Positions 41,694 to 50,671 are shown, counted from the first letter of the stretch. The stretch is 64,000 nucleotides of DNA from Streptomyces sp. SM10 (GCF_002910915.1 NZ_NEUF01000160.1:189771-253770), one strand, 5' to 3'. A program made the numbers and translations. Notes: a model not told the origin generated them from the sequence alone.

Positions 41694-44237
41694 TCATGAG
41701 GTGACGTGTACGGGAGGACGCGGGCCGGCCCGCACCTGTCCCGGCGCGGCCGTGAGGGTGAGGACCATGGTGAGCCCGCCGCCGGGGGTGTCCTCGGCGT
41801 CCAGGGTGCCGCCCATGGACTCGACGAAACCGCGGGCGACGGCGAGCCCGAGGCCGACCCCTGCGCCGCGCGGGGCGTCACCGTAGCGCTGGAAGGGCTC
41901 GAAGATGCGTTCCTTGGCCTCGTCGGGGACCCCGCGGCCGCGGTCGGCGACCCGGAGCTCCACGCGCTCGCCGAGGGTGCTGGCGGCGACGGCGACGCGT
42001 TCCCGGCCGGGGCTGTACTTGACGGCGTTCTCGACGATGTTGGCGACGGCCCGCTCCAGCAGTCCGGGGTCGACGGCGACCATGGGCAGCGTCTCGGGGA
42101 TGTCCAGGTCGACGCTGCCCTCCGGGACGCCGCCGAGCGCCATCGGGACGACCTCGTCGAGGTCGATCTCGCGGATCAGCGGGGTGACGGTGCCGGTCTG
42201 CAGGCGCGACATGTCGAGGAGGTTGCCGACCAGGTGGTCCAGGCGGTCGGCGCCGTCCTCGATGGCCGCGAGGAACTCCGCCTCGTCCGCGTCGGACCAG
42301 GAGACGTCATCGGCGCGCAGGGAGCTCACGGCAGCCTTGATGGCCGCCAGCGGGGTGCGCAGGTCGTGACTGACGGCGGCGAGCAGCGCGGTCCTGATCC
42401 GGTTGCCCTCGGCCAGCCGCCGGGACGCCTCCGCCTCCCCGACCAGACGCTGCCGGTCGAGCACCACGGCCGCCTGGGCGGCGAAGGCGCCGAGGACCCT
42501 TCGGTCCTCGGCCGGCAGTACGCGCCCGGAGAGCGCCAGCGCCATGTGGTCGCCGACGGGCATGTCCACGTCCGCGTCGTAGGGCCGGTCCACGGGCGCG
42601 GGGCCGACGGAGCCGGCGCAGGTCCACGGCTCGACGTCGCTCTGCCGCTCCAGGAGGGCGACGGATTCCATGCCGAAGGTCTCGCGGACCCGGTCCAGCA
42701 GGGCATCCAGCGCCGTCTCGCCCCGCAGGACGCTCCCGGCGAGGGCGGAGAGGGTCTCCGACTCGGCGCGCAGCCGGGCGGCCTGGTGGGTGCGGCGCGC
42801 CGCCAGGTCGACGACGGAGGCGACCGCGACCGCCACCGCGAAGAAGATCACGATGGCGACGAAGTTCTCCGGGTCCTGCACGGTCAGGGTGTGGGTGGGC
42901 GGGGTGAACCAGTAGTTCAGGAGCAGGCAGCCCGCTGCGGCCGAGGCCAGTGCGGGCGCCAGTCCGCCCAGCAGTGCGGCGGCCACCGTCAGGAAGAGGA
43001 AGAGCAGGACGTCGTTGGCGAGGCCGGGTCCGTTCTCCATGCCGTGCAGGAGCAGGGTCAGGAGTGCCGGCCCCCCGACGCCGGCCAGCCAGCCCGAGAT
43101 GATCCGGGTGCGGCTGAGCCGCGCACCGCGCGCGATGGGCAGCCCGCGTCCCTTGGCGACCTCTTCGTGCGTGACGATGTGCACGTCGAGGTCGGGTCCG
43201 GACTCCCGGGCGACGGTGGCCCCCACCCCGGGGCCGTAGATGTACTGCCAGGTCTTGCGGCGGCTGGACCCGAGGACGATCTGGGTGGCGTTGACGCCCC
43301 GGGCGAACGCGAGGAGCGCGGAGGGTATGTCGTCGCCGATGACGTGGTGGAAGGTGCCCCCGAGGTCCTCGACCAGGGTGCGCTGCACCGCGAGCTCCTT
43401 GGGTGAGGCGGAGGTCAGTCCGTCGCTGCGGGCGATGTAGACCGCGAGGATCTCGCTGCCCGAGCCCTTCGCGCTCATCCGTGAGGCGCGGCGGATGAGC
43501 GTACGGCCCTCGGGTCCGCCGGTCAGTCCGACGACGATGCGCTCGCGGGCCTGCCAGGGCGCGCTGATGTCGTGCTCACCGCGGTACTGCTGGAGGTACT
43601 CGTCGACCCGGTCGGCGACCCAGAGGAGAGCAAGTTCGCGCAGGGCGGTGAGGTTGCCGGGGCGGAAGTAGTTGGACAGGGCCGCGTCGACCTTGTCGGA
43701 CTGGTAGACGTTCCCGTGGGCCATGCGTCGGCGCAGCGCCTGAGGCGACATGTCGACGAGCTCGATCTGGTCGGCCCGGCGGGCGACCTCGTCGGGGATG
43801 GTCTCCTGCTGCCGCACTCCGGTTATCGACTCGACGACGTCGCCGAGGGACTCCAGGTGCTGGATGTTGACGGTGGACACCACGGCGATGCCGGCCTTGA
43901 GGAGTTCCTCGACGTCCTGCCAGCGCTTGGCGTTGCGGGAGCCCGGCACATTGGTGTGGGCCAGCTCGTCCACGAGCGCCACGGCCGGGGCCCGCTCCAG
44001 GACGGCGTCGACGTCCATCTCGGAGAAGACGGCCGAGCGGTGTTCGATGTCGCGCCGGCGGATCTGCTCCAGGCCGTGCAGCAGCACCTCGGTGCGCGGC
44101 CGGTCATGGTGCTCCACGAACGCGACGACGCAGTCCGTGCCCCGTTCCACCCGGCGGTGAGCCTCCGACAGCATGGCGTACGTCTTGCCGACGCCGGGTG
44201 CCGCACCCAGGTAGATCCGAAGCTTGCCGCGTGCCAT
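41694..44237 (-). CDS. kdpD: KdpD-type osmosensitive K+ sensor histidine kinase
   Basis: This 847-residue protein has the KdpD N-domain with Walker A GAAPGVGKT (11-19) and GLEQIRRRDIEHRS. A USP-like domain (ERIVVGLTGGPEGRTLIRRA, about 245-365) and four closely spaced membrane helices (about 400-490) come next. A GAF-like region, a HisKA box SHDLRTPLAAIKAA with His about 624 and an HATPase_c domain (NAVKYSPG, GRGVPDEAK, GVGLGLAV) end the protein. KdpD senses K+ and signals to KdpE. The ATG at 44237 starts MARGKLRIYLG. All boxes appear intact. Confidence 0.94.
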   Translation of the reverse strand: MARGKLRIYLGAAPGVGKTYAMLSEAHRRVERGTDCVVAFVEHHDRPRTEVLLHGLEQIRRRDIEHRSAVFSEMDVDAVLERAPAVALVDELAHTNVPGSRNAKRWQDVEELLKAGIAVVSTVNIQHLESLGDVVESITGVRQQETIPDEVARRADQIELVDMSPQALRRRMAHGNVYQSDKVDAALSNYFRPGNLTALRELALLWVADRVDEYLQQYRGEHDISAPWQARERIVVGLTGGPEGRTLIRRASRMSAKGSGSEILAVYIARSDGLTSASPKELAVQRTLVEDLGGTFHHVIGDDIPSALLAFARGVNATQIVLGSSRRKTWQYIYGPGVGATVARESGPDLDVHIVTHEEVAKGRGLPIARGARLSRTRIISGWLAGVGGPALLTLLLHGMENGPGLANDVLLFLFLTVAAALLGGLAPALASAAAGCLLLNYWFTPPTHTLTVQDPENFVAIVIFFAVAVAVASVVDLAARRTHQAARLRAESETLSALAGSVLRGETALDALLDRVRETFGMESVALLERQSDVEPWTCAGSVGPAPVDRPYDADVDMPVGDHMALALSGRVLPAEDRRVLGAFAAQAAVVLDRQRLVGEAEASRRLAEGNRIRTALLAAVSHDLRTPLAAIKAAVSSLRADDVSWSDADEAEFLAAIEDGADRLDHLVGNLLDMSRLQTGTVTPLIREIDLDEVVPMALGGVPEGSVDLDIPETLPMVAVDPGLLERAVANIVENAVKYSPGRERVAVAASTLGERVELRVADRGRGVPDEAKERIFEPFQRYGDAPRGAGVGLGLAVARGFVESMGGTLDAEDTPGGGLTMVLTLTAAPGQVRAGPRPPVHVTS

Positions 44238-44484
44238 GGCCCCATTGTCTTCTCCGAAACCGGCTGCCGCCGATACGGGAGCCGCTGTCGAACCTACCCC
44301 GAGAAATTCCGGCATATGGGGCCGGGGCCGGGCGAGGGGTCCGTATTGACGGGATTCTGATGCGGCCGGGCGCCGCCCCGGCGCAGGACGCGCCCGGCGG
44401 GGCCGTCCGCACGTGCTCCGCCGATGTGGGGGTCCGCACGTGTGCGGAGGCGGCCGTCGGCACGCTCTCCGCCGTCACGGCCGT

Positions 44485-45222
44485 CTACCCGTGTTCGACG
44501 ATGTGCCCGTCGCTGAGCTCCAGGACACGGTCGGCGAAGCCGAGCAACTGGGGGTCGTGGGTGGCGACGAGGACGGTGACGCCCTCGCTGCGCACGACGG
44601 CCCGCAGCAGGTGCATGACCGCGAGCCCCGTCTCCGCGTCGAGCTGCCCGGTGGGCTCGTCGGCGATCAGGAGGGCGGGCCGGTTGGCGAGGGCCCGGGC
44701 GATGGCGACACGCTGCTGCTGGCCGCCGGAGAGCTCTCCGGGGCGCTGCTGGGCGTGATCGCCGAGCCCGACCAGGGAGAGCAGCAGCGCCACCCGCTCC
44801 TCGCGCTCGTGAGCGTCCGTCCTGCGCAGCCGCATGGGTACGCCGACGTTCTCCGCGGCGGTCAGGATCGGGATCAGGCCGAAGGACTGGAAGATGAATC
44901 CGATCCGGTCCCTGCGCAGCTCCAGCAGCCCGTCCTCGCCGAGCTCCGAGAGGTCGGTGCCGCCGACGGTGATGCGCCCGCCGTCCGGTGCGTCGAGGCC
45001 GCCGACGAGGTTGAGCAGCGTGGTCTTGCCCGATCCGGAGCGGCCCTTGAGGGCGACGAGCTCCCCGCGCGGGATCTCGAAGGAGACGCCGCGCAGGGCG
45101 TGCACGGCCGCGGCACCGGTCCCGTACGAGCGGTGCAGATCCTCGATCCGCACCATCGGTCCGTCGGCCGGGCCGCCCTCGGCCAGGGCCGTGCCGGTCC
45201 GTCCTTCGGTGCTCCGTGTCAT
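44485..45222 (-). CDS. ABC transporter ATP-binding protein (MacB/LolD type), no permease nearby
   Basis: This 245-residue ATPase has Walker A GRSGSGKTT (about 55), Q-loop IFQSFGLIPILTAAENVGVP, signature LSGGQQQRVAIARAL and Walker B LLIADEPTGQLD, the pattern of the LolD/MacB/FtsE family. These work with FtsX-like permeases on lipoprotein, peptide or drug extrusion. No permease is encoded on either side: kdpD is downstream and a terminator followed by DUF3710 is upstream. The ATG at 45222 is preceded by GGGGGAGAG. Its membrane partner is elsewhere or absent. Confidence 0.88.
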   Translation of the reverse strand: MTRSTEGRTGTALAEGGPADGPMVRIEDLHRSYGTGAAAVHALRGVSFEIPRGELVALKGRSGSGKTTLLNLVGGLDAPDGGRITVGGTDLSELGEDGLLELRRDRIGFIFQSFGLIPILTAAENVGVPMRLRRTDAHEREERVALLLSLVGLGDHAQQRPGELSGGQQQRVAIARALANRPALLIADEPTGQLDAETGLAVMHLLRAVVRSEGVTVLVATHDPQLLGFADRVLELSDGHIVEHG

Positions 45223-45310
45223 CGCTCTCCCCCGTGCGTACGCCGCCGTGCGTACCGCTCCCTCGGCAGCCGCCAGTATGTGCATGAGGCACCCGGTCAG
45301 GCAATGGAAA

Positions 45311-45354
45311 GGCCGGTGGGCCGCGTCCCCTCCCCGGGACGCGGCCCACCGGCC
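45311..45354. terminator. 19-bp hairpin terminator after DUF3710 gene
   Basis: A perfect stem pairs 45311-45329 with 45336-45354 around a 6-nt loop CTCCCC. It lies 19 nt past the DUF3710 stop (minus strand) and separates that operon from the ABC ATPase gene. Confidence 0.88.
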
Positions 45355-45373
45355 TCGAACGAGCCGGGTGCGG

Positions 45374-46144
45374 TCAGCGCACCTCGGTGATCTCGGGACC
45401 GCGCTGCAGCTGGCCCATGCCGCCGGAGAACTTCGAGCTCTCCTGGTCCTCCTGCTGCACACCCTCCGGCACCATCTGGGCGTCATTGGGAAGCTTGAGG
45501 ACGATCGGGTCACGCGGAGCCATCGGACCGTCACCGCGGACCACGACGGTGTCCCGGAAGATCGTCTCCAGCAGCCCGGCGGCCTCCGGCTGCACCGCGC
45601 CCTGGCCGGAGATCACTCCGCGCAGGAACCATCGCGGTCCGTCGACCCCGACGAAGCGCACCAGCTGTACGCCGTTCTTCCCGTCCGGGAGCTGTACGGG
45701 GACCTGGGCGCGCAGCTCCCAGCCCAGCGGGCCCTCGACCTCGTCGATGATCCCGCCCTGCTGGGTGATGCCCGAGGCGATCTCGTCGCGCACCTCACCC
45801 CAGATGCCCTCCTTCTTGGGAGCGGCGAAGGCCTGCAGCTGGACCGCGCTGTCACGCAGCACGACGGTGGCCGCGACGATCGCGTCGCCGGCGACCTCGA
45901 CCCGGAGCTCCATGCCCTCGACCCCGGGCACGAAGACGCCACCCAGGTCCACCCTGCCCTCGCCGGGCTGGGAGACCTCGGAGATGTCCCACGGCCCGTC
46001 GGGCCGGGGGGCCGGCGGAAGGTTCGTGCGGCGCGAGCCGCTCTCGGCCCCGGTGCCGTCGAGCTCGTCGGCGACCTGCTCGGCCTCGCGCGCTTCGTCC
46101 GCCGTGTCCTCGGCGGAACCACTGTTCTTGCGACGTCCGAACAC
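45374..46144 (-). CDS. DUF3710 family protein
   Basis: This 256-residue actinobacterial protein has a charged disordered N-terminus (residues 1-50). It is followed by the DUF3710 fold with GPWDISEVSQPGEGRVDLGG, then VQLVRFVGVDGPRWFLRGVI. Function unknown; no membrane helix. The GTG at 46144 is preceded by GGAAGGA about 8 nt upstream. It begins one base after the dut stop, so it is translated from the thioesterase-dut-DUF3710 transcript. The dut-DUF3710 linkage is widespread in actinobacteria. Confidence 0.9.
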   Translation of the reverse strand: MFGRRKNSGSAEDTADEAREAEQVADELDGTGAESGSRRTNLPPAPRPDGPWDISEVSQPGEGRVDLGGVFVPGVEGMELRVEVAGDAIVAATVVLRDSAVQLQAFAAPKKEGIWGEVRDEIASGITQQGGIIDEVEGPLGWELRAQVPVQLPDGKNGVQLVRFVGVDGPRWFLRGVISGQGAVQPEAAGLLETIFRDTVVVRGDGPMAPRDPIVLKLPNDAQMVPEGVQQEDQESSKFSGGMGQLQRGPEITEVR

Positions 46145-46145
46145 G

Positions 46146-46673
46146 TCAACGTCCTTCCCGGTCGGATACGACCGAAGCGTAGCTGTTCCCACCCTGGGTG
46201 TTACCGCCCGTGACGCCGTCCACTGCGGCATGACCGCCGGTGGATCCGAAGCCGCCCTCGGCCCGCGCCGAGCCGGGGAGCTCCGTCACCTCGTGGAAAC
46301 GCACCTTCTCGACCTGCTGGACGACCAGTTGGGCAATCCGGTCGAACCGTTCGAACCTGACGGTCTCGCGTGGGTCGAGATTGACCACGATGACCTTGAT
46401 CTCCCCACGGTACCCGGCATCGACCGTCCCTGGGGCGTTCACGAGGGCCACTCCGCAGCGGGCTGCGAGGCCCGAACGGGGGTGCACGAAGGCCGCGTAG
46501 CCGTCGGGCAGGGCGATCGACACCCCGGTGGGGAGCATCGCCCGTTCGCCGGGGGCGAGTTCGGCGGCCTCGGTGGTGACCAGATCCGCACCGGCGTCGC
46601 CCGGGTGTCCGTAGGCGGGAATCGGCACGTCCGGGTCGACCCGGCGGATGAGCACGTCGACGGGCCGGCGCAT
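46146..46673 (-). CDS. dut: dUTP diphosphatase
   Basis: This 175-residue trimeric dUTPase hydrolyses dUTP to dUMP, preventing uracil incorporation. Its motifs are clear: AGADLVT (1), HPRSGLAAR (2), NAPGTVDAGYRGEIKV (3), RIAQLVV (4) and GGFGSTGGH (5, phosphate-binding Gly-rich). The C-terminal tail extends about 25 residues past motif 5 (NTQGGNSYASVV), longer than in E. coli. The start overlaps the thioesterase stop by one nucleotide. Confidence 0.96.
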   Translation of the reverse strand: MRRPVDVLIRRVDPDVPIPAYGHPGDAGADLVTTEAAELAPGERAMLPTGVSIALPDGYAAFVHPRSGLAARCGVALVNAPGTVDAGYRGEIKVIVVNLDPRETVRFERFDRIAQLVVQQVEKVRFHEVTELPGSARAEGGFGSTGGHAAVDGVTGGNTQGGNSYASVVSDREGR

Positions 46674-47257
46674 CAGGGGTTCACCTCGAAGGCGCGTGCG
46701 CGCCTGACCTGGTCCGGGTCGGACATGGCCGCCCGGATCTCCTCCGGCCGCCCGTTGTCGATGAAGTGGTCCACCTTGACCTCGATGAAGAGAGCTTCCG
46801 CGCGGACCGCGACGGGCCCCTCCGGGCCGGCGGTCCGGCCCGTCGCCCGGCAGTAGATCTTCCGGCCGTGGACGGCGGTGACTTCGGCCTCCAGGAACAG
46901 CACGGTGTCCACGGGGACCGGCAGGACGTAGTCGGTCTCCAGCCGTCCGGTCACCGCGATGACCCGCAGCAGCCAGCTCAGGGCGCCGAGCGTCTCGTCC
47001 ATCGCCGTCGCCAGTACACCACCGTGCGCCAGTCCCGGGGCGCCCTGGTGGGCCGGCTTCACGGTGAATTCGGCGGTGACGCTCACACCCTCGCCGGCCG
47101 TCGCGCGGAGGTGCAGTCCGTGCGGCTGTCCGCCTCCGCAGCCGAAACAGTGTTCGTAGTGGGAGCCGAGGATCTCACCGGGCGCCGGGGCGTCGGGATG
47201 CCGGACGGGCTTCACGGCGTCGGCCGGGGGTGTCAGACGTGCAGATGTTCCACTCAC
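46673..47257 (-). CDS. PaaI-type hotdog thioesterase
   Basis: This 194-residue protein has a hotdog fold with HYEHCFGCGGGQPHGLHL, then the active-site-like HGGVLATAMDETLG, the usual PaaI/UPF0152 pattern (acyl-CoA thioester hydrolysis). The substrate cannot be told. I start at GTG 47257 (SGTSARLTPP follows). A longer reading has poor codon bias. First gene of the operon with dut and DUF3710; divergent from the DUF3093 gene, leaving a 58-bp shared promoter region. Confidence 0.88.
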   Translation of the reverse strand: MSGTSARLTPPADAVKPVRHPDAPAPGEILGSHYEHCFGCGGGQPHGLHLRATAGEGVSVTAEFTVKPAHQGAPGLAHGGVLATAMDETLGALSWLLRVIAVTGRLETDYVLPVPVDTVLFLEAEVTAVHGRKIYCRATGRTAGPEGPVAVRAEALFIEVKVDHFIDNGRPEEIRAAMSDPDQVRRARAFEVNP

Positions 47258-47315
47258 AGGCGCAGACCTTACCCGCGCTGCCGACCGCGGGTCGCGCCGT
47301 GCCAAGCTTGCTTTC

Positions 47316-47771
47316 ATGCAGCCTTCCGCACCCCCCTTCGACGAACGCCTCACCGCACCCCGTTCGTGGTGGCTCATCGCTTTCGGGATCGGCGTCGCCT
47401 GTGCGCTGATGCTCCTGCCGGTCGGCACCCTGCCCATGCTCGGCGGCCTCGTCGGCGGCACGGCGGCGGCGTGCGCGGGCGTGAGTTCGTACGGCTCCGC
47501 GCGCATCCGGGTCGTGGCGGGCGCCCTGGTCGCGGGCGACGCCCGGATCCCCCTGGAGGCGCTCGGCGACGCCGAGGTGCTGGACGGGGAGGAGGCGCGC
47601 GCCTGGCGCTCGTACAAGGCGGATCCCCGCGCGTTCATGCTGCTGCGCAGCTATGTCCCCACCGCGGTGCGGGTGAAGGTCACCGATCCCGCCGACCCGA
47701 CGCCCTACCTCTACCTGTCGACCCGTGAGCCGGGGGCCCTGGTGGCGGCGCTCGCGCCCGTAGCGGCTTAG
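47316..47771 (+). CDS. DUF3093 family membrane protein
   Basis: This 151-residue protein has two adjacent membrane helices (WWLIAFGIGVACALMLLPVG and MLGGLVGGTAAACAGVSSYG) and a C-terminal soluble domain. It carries the family pattern ARIRVVAGALVAGDARIPL and the end PYLYLSTREPGALVAAL. Function unknown. Its stop overlaps the convergent neighbour by 4 bp. Confidence 0.9.
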   Translation: MQPSAPPFDERLTAPRSWWLIAFGIGVACALMLLPVGTLPMLGGLVGGTAAACAGVSSYGSARIRVVAGALVAGDARIPLEALGDAEVLDGEEARAWRSYKADPRAFMLLRSYVPTAVRVKVTDPADPTPYLYLSTREPGALVAALAPVAA

Positions 47772-48718
47772 CGGCCGGGGTCTTCCAGCCCTTCGGGAAG
47801 CTCCTCCGCGGGCCTCGCGGGCTGTTCCAGGGCGGGGAGCTCCGTGAGGCGGTCCCAGGAGACCTGATCGCGCCGCAGGTCGCTCCTGACCCGGTCGGCG
47901 AGCTTTCTGGTGTCCCGTCGGTTCATCATCGCGCCGACGGCGGCACCGATCATGAACGGGATGAGATTCGGCAGGTCCCGCACGGTGCGCTTCATGATCT
48001 GCTGGCGCAGTTCGCGCTTCATCTGTCCGCCCAGCGCCGCGTTGAGCGTGGTGGGGCGGGAGACGTCGATGCCGCGCTCCTCGGTCCAGGACGTCAGATA
48101 CGCGGTGCCGCGCTGGCCGATGTTGCCCGGCGGACGCCTGCCGTAGACCTCGTGCAGCTCGGCGACGAGCTTCATCTCGACGGCGGCGACCCCGGTGATC
48201 TCGGCTGCCAGCTCCGCGAGCATGGCGGGGGGTACGGGCATCATCGCCGCGGCCCCGATACCGGCGCCGACGGCGGCGGTGGCGCCGCACGCGCCCGCGA
48301 CGAGCTTGTCCGCGAGCTCTTCGGGGCCGAGCCCCGGGAACTGCCTGCGCAGGGTGGCGAGGTCCCGCACGGGGACACGGGGAGCGATGTCGATGATGCG
48401 GTCGGTCACCGCGCCGACTGCGGCGGCTGCGTTCTCCCGGCTCCTGCGTACGCCTCGTTTCAGTGTGTGCAGACGGCCGGGTCCCTTCGGGGCCGGACCG
48501 TCCTGCCCGGACTCGGAGGGCGGCTCCGCCGCCCTTACCGCTTCGAGCGAGGCCGGACGGCCCCGCTCGTCGTCAGGTGTGCCGGGAGAGGCAGGCAGGG
48601 CGGCCCCGTGCTCGGCAGTGGGGCTCTCACCCTCTACCGGGCCTGTACCGCCCTGATGCGCCTCCGACGACTTCGTGCGCCGCAAGCGCCGCTTCCGGAA
48701 CGGTGTGTCGCCTGCCAC
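47768..48718 (-). CDS. conserved hypothetical protein, EcsC-like pattern
   Basis: This 316-residue protein has a disordered charged N-terminal third (about 1-110). An Ala/Gly-rich helical region follows (AVGAGIGAAAMMPVPPAMLA, PNLIPFMIGAAVGAMM) with ELAAEITGVAAVEMKLVAEL between. This is reminiscent of EcsC-family proteins, but I am not certain. No signal peptide. It lies 12 bp downstream of the DUF4193 gene on the same strand, hence likely co-transcribed. Confidence 0.75.
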   Translation of the reverse strand: MAGDTPFRKRRLRRTKSSEAHQGGTGPVEGESPTAEHGAALPASPGTPDDERGRPASLEAVRAAEPPSESGQDGPAPKGPGRLHTLKRGVRRSRENAAAAVGAVTDRIIDIAPRVPVRDLATLRRQFPGLGPEELADKLVAGACGATAAVGAGIGAAAMMPVPPAMLAELAAEITGVAAVEMKLVAELHEVYGRRPPGNIGQRGTAYLTSWTEERGIDVSRPTTLNAALGGQMKRELRQQIMKRTVRDLPNLIPFMIGAAVGAMMNRRDTRKLADRVRSDLRRDQVSWDRLTELPALEQPARPAEELPEGLEDPGR

Positions 48719-48730
48719 GGCCGGCCGGCC

Positions 48731-49027
48731 TCAGTCGCAGTCGCGGCAGATGGGCTGGCCGTTCTTCTCGCGCGCCAGCTGGCTGCGGTGGTGCACGAGG
48801 AAGCAGCTCATGCAGGTGAACTCGTCGGCCTGCTTGGGCAGGACCCGCACGGCGAGCTCTTCGTTGGACAGGTCCGCGCCGGGCAGCTCCAGTCCCTCTG
48901 CCGCGTCGAACTCGTCGACGTCGACGGCCGATGCCGTCTTGTCGCTCCGACGAGCCTTGAGCTCTTCGAGGCTGTCCTGGTCCACGTCGTCGTCGGTCTT
49001 GCGTGGGGTGTCGTAATCCGTTGCCAT
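48731..49027 (-). CDS. DUF4193 family protein with zinc-ribbon-like cysteines
   Basis: This 98-residue acidic protein, common in actinobacteria, starts MATDYDTPRKTDDDVDQDSL. The C-terminus holds two CxxC pairs, TCMSCF and ICRDC, separated by about 20 residues with a His pair (VHHRSQ), suggesting a metal-bound knuckle. Function unknown. It is the first gene of a two-gene transcript with the hypothetical protein. Confidence 0.92.
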   Translation of the reverse strand: MATDYDTPRKTDDDVDQDSLEELKARRSDKTASAVDVDEFDAAEGLELPGADLSNEELAVRVLPKQADEFTCMSCFLVHHRSQLAREKNGQPICRDCD

Positions 49028-49431
49028 GTCGCTCTCCCCCTCTTGGGTGTCTGCGGTGTCTCAGCGCACGTAACGCGTGAGAGGCCGGACTTGTGCCCGA
49101 CCTGAGGCGGAGATTTTGCCTCACATCAAGGTCTGTTACTCAATCGACACCCAACCGGATCTCTCGTGAGCGATCAGCTTGGGTGGCGAAGGGGACCGTA
49201 CACGGTCCGATTGCTGCAGTTCACGGGCGCCACCCCGTGTACTTCCCGTGATAACACCCCCCGGAAACCGGGACGTTTCCAGGCTTTCCGGCGGAGATGT
49301 GATCACGGAGAGTGGAGAGACCGAAATTCGCTTCTGTGATCGATCACACAGGGACAGAAAGGAAATGGGGTTATAAAATTCCGCCCAAAGCGAACAGAGT
49401 CATTCAATGCGACTTCACACCGCGAACCCTC
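49028..49431. other. AT-richer intergenic region between DUF4193 and cutS
   Basis: No gene is supported. The region is conspicuously lower in GC than its surroundings (49315-49420). It contains a Crp-like palindrome at 49335-49348 and a TATAAA-like element at 49373-49378. It may hold a promoter for the leftward DUF4193 gene and possibly a rightward non-coding transcript. Confidence 0.5.
49335..49348. promoter_or_regulatory. Crp-like operator (TGTGATCGATCACA)
   Basis: This is a perfect 14-bp palindrome fitting the GTG-N6-CAC consensus of actinobacterial Crp/FNR regulators. A shorter partial palindrome, TGTGATCACG, lies near 49298-49307. A TATAAA-like box (49373-49378) follows on the plus strand. 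The controlled gene is not evident: the DUF4193 start is about 310 bp away. Confidence 0.6.
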
Positions 49432-50667
49432 TCAGACCGGCAGGGTGACGCGCATCACGAGACCACCGCCCTCGCGGGGCTCCGCGATGATACGGCCTCC
49501 GTGCGCCCGCGCGACGGATCGGGCGATCGACAGGCCGAGCCCGACCCCCTTGTCGCTGCCCGTGCGCTCGGTGCGCAGCCGTCTGAACGGCTCGAAGAGG
49601 TTGTCGATCTCGTACGCCGGCACGACGGGCCCGGTGTTCGACACGGTCAGGAGCGCCTGCCCGTGCTGGAACTCCGTGGTGACCTCCACCCAGCCCGCCT
49701 CCGCCACGTTGTAGCGCACGGCGTTCTGCACGAGGTTGAGCGCGATGCGCTCCAGGAGGACCCCGTTGCCCTGGACGACCGCGGAGGCACGCTCGCCGCG
49801 GACCTCCACGCCCTTCCCGGCGGCCTCGGCCCTGGTCTGGTCGATCGCCCGGTCGGCGACCTCGGCCATGTCCACGGGTTTGCGTTCGATGATCTGGTTG
49901 TCGCTGCGGGCGAGCAGCAGCAGCCCTTCGACCAGTTGCTCGCTGCGTTCGTTGGTGGCCAGGAGAGTCCTGCCCAGCTGGTGGAGCTCGGGCGGGGCCT
50001 CAGGGTCGGAGAGATGGACCTCGAGCAGCGTGCGGTTGATCGCGAGGGGCGTGCGCAGCTCGTGCGAGGCGTTGCCCACGAACCGCTGCTGGGCGGTGAA
50101 GGCCCGCTCCAGCCGGTCCAGCATCTCGTCGAAGGTGTCCGCGAGCTCCTTGAGCTCGTCGTCCGGGCCGTCCAGCTCGATCCGCCTGGTCAGGTCGGTG
50201 CCGACCACCCTGCGGGCGGTGCGGGTGATCCGGCCGAGCGGGGACAGGACACGGCCCGCCATCGCGTACCCGAAGGCGAACGCGATGACGCTGAGGCCGA
50301 CGAGGGCGAGCAGCGACCTGTTGAGCAGGGAGTCGAGCGCGTGTTCCCGCTGACGGTTGACACAGGCGTTCATGGCCGCGTTGAAGGTGTCGGGGCTCGC
50401 CTTGGTCGGCAGGTCGCAGACATGGCTGGTGACCTGCCCGCTCTCGATCTGGAACGGCAGGTCGCTGCCCACGTTCAGGGCCTGGGCGGCCAGCATGTAG
50501 ATGATCGAGAGCAGCAGGATGCCCGCGATCAGGAACATCCCGCCGTACAGGAGCGTGAGCCGTATCCGGATGGTCGGGCGCAGCCAGGGGTACGGGGACT
50601 CCTGCGCCTTGGGTTCCCAGGTCGGTTTCGGCGGCGCCTTCATGGGCGCCGGGGAGGCTGCCATCAC
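49432..50667 (-). CDS. cutS: sensor histidine kinase CutS
   Basis: This 411-residue kinase has two membrane helices (about 34-60 and 117-137). The extracytoplasmic loop contains two Cys (C84 in SHVCDLP, C102 in MNACVNR). HAMP, HisKA (NASHELRTPLAINRTL, His202) and HATPase_c (NAVRYNVAEAG, GVGLGLSIARSV) follow. With CutR it forms the system first found through copper-sensitive antibiotic phenotypes in S. lividans. The paired Cys suit redox sensing in the secretome. The ATG at 50667 lies 4 nt after the cutR stop. Confidence 0.9.
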   Translation of the reverse strand: MMAASPAPMKAPPKPTWEPKAQESPYPWLRPTIRIRLTLLYGGMFLIAGILLLSIIYMLAAQALNVGSDLPFQIESGQVTSHVCDLPTKASPDTFNAAMNACVNRQREHALDSLLNRSLLALVGLSVIAFAFGYAMAGRVLSPLGRITRTARRVVGTDLTRRIELDGPDDELKELADTFDEMLDRLERAFTAQQRFVGNASHELRTPLAINRTLLEVHLSDPEAPPELHQLGRTLLATNERSEQLVEGLLLLARSDNQIIERKPVDMAEVADRAIDQTRAEAAGKGVEVRGERASAVVQGNGVLLERIALNLVQNAVRYNVAEAGWVEVTTEFQHGQALLTVSNTGPVVPAYEIDNLFEPFRRLRTERTGSDKGVGLGLSIARSVARAHGGRIIAEPREGGGLVMRVTLPV

Positions 50668-50671
50668 GTCC

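Noticed and set aside
40931..44237. Expectation of kdpFABC beside kdpDE
   Set aside because: Neither flank contains a Kdp pump gene; neighbours are an OB-fold protein and an ABC ATPase.
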